This document shows positions 11,791-15,655 of a stretch of DNA of 15,655 bases, in pieces (the first letter of the stretch is position 1; the number at the start of each line of letters is the position of its first letter). A program made the position numbers and the translations under genes. The notes below the pieces were generated by a model that did not search any database, was not told the DNA's origin, and worked only from the letters and a program-made list of their open reading frames with translations. Source of the DNA: CAZBWE01 sp964581905 (lineage in GTDB: Bacteria; Planctomycetota; Phycisphaerae; Sedimentisphaerales; Anaerobacaceae). The stretch covers positions 1-15,655 of the forward strand of contig CAZOQJ010000048.1 in assembly GCA_964581905.1 (NCBI GenBank), read 5' to 3'.

Positions 11791-13079
11791 GATTTGTAAT
11801 TGATTTTGTATATTTGCTGGCTGGGGTGATTTATAGCCCTAAAGTTATATATCGTGCCGTGAGGCATAAGCGATACCGGAGCGGCTGGGGGCAGCGATTT
11901 GGTAAAATCACGCGAAAAGAACCGGCCAAAAAATGTATCTGGCTGCACGCTGTGAGTGTTGGTGAGGTTAATGCGGCAAGGACAATCATCGAAGAGCTTG
12001 AAAACAAATTCAGTAGTTTTGAAATCGTGATAAGCACTACGACCGATACCGGCTATGCCCGTGCGAATGCCTTATTTAGCAACAAGCATACGGTATTTTA
12101 CTTTCCGTTTGATTTTTCCTGTGTAGTGCAGCGTGCCTTTCGTGCTATTCGGCCGGCACTTTGCCTTTTGATGGAGTTGGAGGTCTGGCCGAATTTCGTT
12201 CAAATAGCGCAGAAGCTGAACATACCCGTTGTTGTAATCAACGGCCGAATAAGCGGTAGAAGTTTTCCCAGATATAAGATAATAAAACCGTTTGCTAAGA
12301 CTATCTTTCAGAGGGTTAGTCTCGTTCTTGCCCAGACGCAGGAATATGCACAGCGGTTTAAGGAAATCGGCTGTCCGAACGAGGCAGTCATTGTTACCGG
12401 TTCGTTGAAATACGATACCGCCCAGATTGCCGATAAAGTCACAGGTGCGGATGAACTTGCAAAGCAATTGAATGTCGGTGATGAGCGGTTATGGGTTGCA
12501 GGCGGTACCGGTCCAAGCGAAGAGAAAATCATCCTTAATGTTTTTAAGGGCTTAAATCAGGAGGAACAATTTAAAAACTTACGTCTGGCAATCGTTCCGC
12601 GTAAACCAGAAAGATTCGAAGATGTAGCTCAGTTAATAAAAGAAAATGGCTTTGATTTAATCCGCTACAGCCAAGCAAAAAAACCTGCTGCAGAAAAATC
12701 TCAAATCGATACGGTTATTCTTGGTGATACGATGGGCGACCTGAGGAAATTCTATTCGCTGGCGACGATAATTTTTGTCGGCAGGTCGTTGGTACCGATG
12801 GGCGGCTCTGATATGATGGAGGCGGCGGCTTTAGGTAAATGCACAATATTCGGGCCTCATGCCTTCAATTTCAAACAGACCGTTGACGAATTGTTAGCTG
12901 GCGATGGTGCAATTATGGTCGAAGACGAGCAGGATTTGCTTGATGCTATGAAAAAGTGCCTTAGCAAGCCGGGCTTTGCCAAAAGAATCGCCCAAAATGG
13001 CCAGGACGTAATCCGAAAAAACCAGGGCGCAACTAACAAAACTATAGAGCACATCACAAAGTTTCTAAATTCTGCCTGA
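11787..13079 (+). CDS. waaA: 3-deoxy-D-manno-octulosonic acid (Kdo) transferase
   Basis: 430 aa, the usual length for this GT30 enzyme (also called kdtA), which adds Kdo from CMP-Kdo to the lipid A precursor at the inner face of the cytoplasmic membrane. A hydrophobic N-terminus (about 1-22) would anchor it. Seen motifs: WLHAVSVGE (52-60) with the catalytic Glu60, MELEVWPN (129-136), INGRISGRS (151-159), GSLKYD (205-210), and the C-terminal nucleotide-sugar site MGGSDMMEAAALGK (338-351) followed by FGPHAFNF. Two canonical spots differ from proteobacterial enzymes: GGHN is GGSD, and the AGSTHEGEE-type loop is GGTGPSEE (239-246), so the His residues there are missing. Its presence implies an LPS-like outer membrane. 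Confidence 0.93.
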   Translation: MRFVIDFVYLLAGVIYSPKVIYRAVRHKRYRSGWGQRFGKITRKEPAKKCIWLHAVSVGEVNAARTIIEELENKFSSFEIVISTTTDTGYARANALFSNKHTVFYFPFDFSCVVQRAFRAIRPALCLLMELEVWPNFVQIAQKLNIPVVVINGRISGRSFPRYKIIKPFAKTIFQRVSLVLAQTQEYAQRFKEIGCPNEAVIVTGSLKYDTAQIADKVTGADELAKQLNVGDERLWVAGGTGPSEEKIILNVFKGLNQEEQFKNLRLAIVPRKPERFEDVAQLIKENGFDLIRYSQAKKPAAEKSQIDTVILGDTMGDLRKFYSLATIIFVGRSLVPMGGSDMMEAAALGKCTIFGPHAFNFKQTVDELLAGDGAIMVEDEQDLLDAMKKCLSKPGFAKRIAQNGQDVIRKNQGATNKTIEHITKFLNSA

Positions 13080-13106
13080 TATTTTCCAATTCGGTTGCTT
13101 TTCTGC

Positions 13107-13135
13107 TTGAAAATTAGGCAGGAAGATGTTACACT
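13107..13135 (+). promoter_or_regulatory. Probable promoter of the GLUG/dockerin-like protein gene
   Basis: TTGAAA (13107-13112), 17-bp spacer, TACACT (13130-13135), about 45 bp before the ATG at 13180. An AGAGG ribosome site precedes that ATG. Confidence 0.55.
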
Positions 13136-13179
13136 AACTTTGCTTCTTTAGTGGCAATAGCGCTTACAAAGAGGAAAAA

Positions 13180-14775
13180 ATGAAGAGGGTATTAACTCTT
13201 ACATGTATAATCGCTGCAGTGATGCTAACTGCTTCATCAGCAATAGCCACAGTGTATCTTAATTGTGCAGATTTAGGAAACGGTGTCGTTGAACTAAGTT
13301 ATGACTCATCCGAAGAAACAGTGCCTGTAAGGGCTTTTGCCCTTGATGTTGAAGTAAGTTCTGGCATTATTACCTTGATAGGAAACTTAAGTGCTCATTA
13401 CTGGATTTATCCAGGATCAATCATTATTGATGAGTTTGGTGAGGTAGTAGATTTAGGTTCACCTGTTGCACAACCGGAAGACTATCCAGGCGATACGTTA
13501 GGTGGCCTTGGCACATCTGGGATGACCCTCGAGATGGGGTCATTGTATGTCGGTGAAGCTAATGCACCGCCCGCCAATGGCGTTTTGTGCACATTTATTG
13601 TTTCTGCCGAGTGTAATGTAAACGTCAGTGAAAACGGAATACGCGGCGGTGTAGTATTAGAAGACCCAGTGATTGACCCCGATGTTTACGCACCTCCGTT
13701 ATTAGGGGTTTTACCTCCAGAATTGGGAGTGTATGATGGAGGTACTGGGACGGTTGATGACCCCTATTTGATTTCTGCAGAGGAGATGTTGAATGCTATC
13801 GGAGCCAATCTTGGTGATTGGTTTAGGCACTTCAAGCTGGTAGCGGATATAGATTTGGGCGATTATACCGAGACAGATTTCAATATCATTGGCATTAATT
13901 TTAACAATCCATTTATAGGTACTTTTGATGGCAATAACCACAGGATTCACAACTTTACCTATAACTGCGCTGATTCGGATTTTATTGGCCTGTTTGGTTA
14001 CGTCGATGGCAGTGGTGCAGAAATTAAGAATTTGTATTTAGATAGTCCGAATGTCAGTGCTGGAGGAGGTTGCAATGTTGGCTCTCTTGTTGGTTATTTA
14101 AGAAAAGGAACCATATCACGCTGTTGCGCTATTGATGGTAGCATCTCTGGAGGAGGATCTGTTGGTGGTTTAGTGGGACGAAATTATGACGGCACGGTTA
14201 TAAACTGCTATGCAAGAGCAGATGTCTTGGCAGATTCTAATGCAGGGGGTCTGGTGGGTCGGGGTTATGAAACAATTTTAAATTGTTACTCAACTGGAAA
14301 TGTTCCACAAGATACTAACATAGCTGGTGGCTTGGTGGGGTATAACCACGGTATTATTTCAGATTCCTTCTGGGATCAGCAGACTAGTGGGCAGGTAGAC
14401 GGTGTCGGTGGTACAGGGGATATGGGTGTATCGGGAGTTGAAGGTAAAACAACAGCCCAAATGCGAATAGAGAGCACATTCACGGCTGCAGGTTGGGATT
14501 TTGAAGGTGAGAGCATCAACGGAACAGAGGATATCTGGATGATTCGTGAAGGCAAAACCTATCCAAGATTTGCGCGGCAAATACCCAAAGGGGATTTTGT
14601 CGGAGATGAAGGAGTAAATATTGCTGACTTTGCTTTTTTTGCATTAGCTTGGCGAAGCAGTTATGGTGACAACAATTGGAATCCTTTATGTGATATTTCG
14701 GAGCCGAATGACGGAGTTATTAATGAACGCGACCTCGGTGTCTTTGTCAACAACTGGTTACTGGAGGTACCATGA
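13180..14775 (+). CDS. Secreted GLUG-repeat protein with dockerin-like C-terminus
   Basis: 531 aa. A signal peptide (1-24, cut near AIA-TVYL) is followed by a beta-rich domain (25-170: 'VRAFALDVEVSSGIITLIGNL', 'GVLCTFIVSAECNVNVSENGIRGGVVLE') whose pattern resembles cohesin-type sandwiches. A linker (YDGGTGTVDDPYLIS) leads to GLUG-type repeats (about 245-395: GTFDGNNHRIHNFTY, IGLFGYVDGSGAEIKNLYL, VGSLVGYLRKGTISRC, VGGLVGRNYDGTVINCYA, AGGLVGRGYETILNCYS, AGGLVGYNHGIISDSFW) that should form a right-handed beta solenoid. The tail (471-528) has two EF-hand-like halves, GDFVGDEGVNIADFAFFALAW and CDISEPNDGVINERDLGVFVNNWL, as in dockerins. Likely exported and attached to a surface or a partner through the tail; the ligand is unknown. 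Low-GC, AT-rich codons compared with glyA. Confidence 0.85.
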   Translation: MKRVLTLTCIIAAVMLTASSAIATVYLNCADLGNGVVELSYDSSEETVPVRAFALDVEVSSGIITLIGNLSAHYWIYPGSIIIDEFGEVVDLGSPVAQPEDYPGDTLGGLGTSGMTLEMGSLYVGEANAPPANGVLCTFIVSAECNVNVSENGIRGGVVLEDPVIDPDVYAPPLLGVLPPELGVYDGGTGTVDDPYLISAEEMLNAIGANLGDWFRHFKLVADIDLGDYTETDFNIIGINFNNPFIGTFDGNNHRIHNFTYNCADSDFIGLFGYVDGSGAEIKNLYLDSPNVSAGGGCNVGSLVGYLRKGTISRCCAIDGSISGGGSVGGLVGRNYDGTVINCYARADVLADSNAGGLVGRGYETILNCYSTGNVPQDTNIAGGLVGYNHGIISDSFWDQQTSGQVDGVGGTGDMGVSGVEGKTTAQMRIESTFTAAGWDFEGESINGTEDIWMIREGKTYPRFARQIPKGDFVGDEGVNIADFAFFALAWRSSYGDNNWNPLCDISEPNDGVINERDLGVFVNNWLLEVP

Positions 14776-14815
14776 CCTGAAACAGGAAGGAATTATTAAA
14801 GAGATCACTTAATCA

Positions 14816-15655
14816 TCACTTCCTCAATTTCTTTGCCATTGCTTTAATATGTTCAGGTGTGGTACCGCAGCAGCCGCCGATGATATTTACGCCGAGTGCG
14901 TGTATTTTCTCTACAGCCGAGGCAAAATCTTCAGGCGATACTTTGTAAACAGCTTCTTCATCAACCAGTTCCGGCTTGCCAGCATTTGGTTCGGCGTAAA
15001 TCGTCACTCGTCGCTCGTCGCTCGTCGCTCGGATTTTCTCTAAGGCCATAATTTCCGAAACGAACTTTTCCGCCAGCTCTACATATTCATCGAGTGTCGC
15101 TGAGCCACAATTAAAACCTACTGCATCAACTCTCAGTGAAACAGCTTTTGAAATTGCTGATTCGATATCGACTCCCATCATAGTTCGGTAATCTCCGCCG
15201 GAACGGTCGAAGGCGAATGACGCAAATACAGGCAAATCGCCGCTAACTGATTTTACCGCTTCGATTGCGATTACCGCCTCATCAAGAGCCGTCATCGTCT
15301 CAATTATAAAACCATCCACCCCCCCTGCCAGTAGTGCCTTTGCCTGCTGGATAAAGGCATCTTTTAAGTCCTTCGGCTCTAAATTTCCCAGAGGTTTTAG
15401 AAAATCTCCGCTTGGCCCAATATCGCCCAGGACATACTTTTGCTCCCCTGCTGCTTTGCGTGCTATTTTCGCACCTGCGGTATTTATCTTTTCAACCTCT
15501 TCGGCAAGGCCGTGCCGGCCAAGAGCGATTTTGTTGGCTCCGAACGTGTTGGTAAGAACCGCGTCGCTGCCTGCCAGAAGATAGGCCTTGTGGATATTAG
15601 AAACGATGTCAGGCGATTCGATATTGAGATAGTCGTTGCACTTGCCCACTTCAAT
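14816..15655 (-). CDS. Homocysteine S-methyltransferase domain protein (MetH/BHMT type), N-terminus beyond window
   Basis: The minus-strand frame is open through the right edge; the GTG at 15649 is only an internal Val (IEVGKCNDYLN), so the true start is outside. 279 residues are visible and the C-terminus is complete. The fold is the Pfam S-methyl_trans barrel: ESPDIVSNIHKAYLLAGSDAVLTNTFGAN near the start, GDIGPSG, then zinc/homocysteine ligands Cys in VGFNCG and the pair in GGCCGTTPEH near the end. It transfers a methyl group to homocysteine, or serves as the N-terminal module type of methionine synthase. It ends right after this domain, so the cobalamin and folate modules of full MetH are not fused. 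A peptide RATSDERRV just before 'TIYAEPNAGKP' is encoded by a 7-bp tandem repeat and looks inserted. Confidence 0.88.
   Translation of the reverse strand: MEVGKCNDYLNIESPDIVSNIHKAYLLAGSDAVLTNTFGANKIALGRHGLAEEVEKINTAGAKIARKAAGEQKYVLGDIGPSGDFLKPLGNLEPKDLKDAFIQQAKALLAGGVDGFIIETMTALDEAVIAIEAVKSVSGDLPVFASFAFDRSGGDYRTMMGVDIESAISKAVSLRVDAVGFNCGSATLDEYVELAEKFVSEIMALEKIRATSDERRVTIYAEPNAGKPELVDEEAVYKVSPEDFASAVEKIHALGVNIIGGCCGTTPEHIKAMAKKLRK
15001..15031. repeat. Heptanucleotide tandem repeat inside the methyltransferase gene (TCGTCGC type)
   Basis: TCGTCAC once, TCGTCGC three times, then TCG: 4.4 units of 7 bp within the coding frame, encoding RATSDERR on the minus strand. Because 7 is not a multiple of 3, gain or loss of one unit would shift the frame. 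Confidence 0.85.

Noticed and set aside
14776..14815. Terminator between the GLUG gene and the methyltransferase gene
   Set aside because: The 40-bp gap has only a weak AAGTGAT repeat and no stem with a T-tract.

Overview
The window looks like chromosomal DNA from a Gram-negative, free-living bacterium, most probably a planctomycete of the class Phycisphaerae. This is inferred from a secreted GLUG-repeat protein ending in a dockerin-like 'GDFxGD..VNxxDFAxFAxxW' tail, a Kdo transferase (so an LPS-type outer membrane), a glycine-rich RRM protein next to a cold-shock protein, and intergenic spaces packed with short degenerate repeats. No phage, plasmid or CRISPR locus is visible. Both edges cut genes: the left edge cuts an efflux adaptor, the right edge a homocysteine-methyltransferase-type protein.

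Layout. 1-2455 (minus): a TolC-type outer-membrane lipoprotein gene followed by an HlyD/MacA-type membrane-fusion protein gene, overlapping by 4 bp; together they form two parts of a tripartite export system whose inner-membrane part should lie beyond the left edge. 2869-2942: tRNA-Cys(GCA). 3054-4594 (plus): a macrodomain hydrolase and a zinc alcohol dehydrogenase, also overlapping by 4 bp. 4595-6757: decayed, gene-poor DNA with a large palindromic repeat, a chimeric pseudogene (papain-type peptidase head joined to what looks like an MsrA tail) and two small unrecognised membrane proteins on the minus strand. 6758-8065: glyA. 8066-9577: a cassette of three small genes (105, 32 and 35 aa) between two 112-bp direct repeats, then a 600-bp repeat field. 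9678-10318: convergent RRM RNA-binding protein and CspA-type cold-shock protein sharing one terminator, each with a good promoter and a long leader. 10515-11482: an intact-looking insertion sequence with 20-bp perfect inverted repeats, an 8-bp target duplication and a transposase split by an A7 -1 frameshift site. 11787-13079: waaA/kdtA. 13180-14775: the secreted GLUG/dockerin-like protein. 14816-15655 (minus): a homocysteine S-methyltransferase domain.

Functional links: glyA and the methyltransferase both serve one-carbon/methionine metabolism, but they are far apart and on opposite strands. The RRM and Csp genes form a plausible RNA-chaperone pair. The TolC/HlyD genes are an obvious operon.

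The most unusual signal is not a gene. At least ten places carry degenerate arrays with a strict 7-bp period, each array with its own core sequence, mostly intergenic. One lies inside the methyltransferase reading frame, and one (TAGTGAA/TAGTCGT type) was the target of the insertion sequence. They resemble the heptameric STRR repeats of cyanobacteria in architecture.
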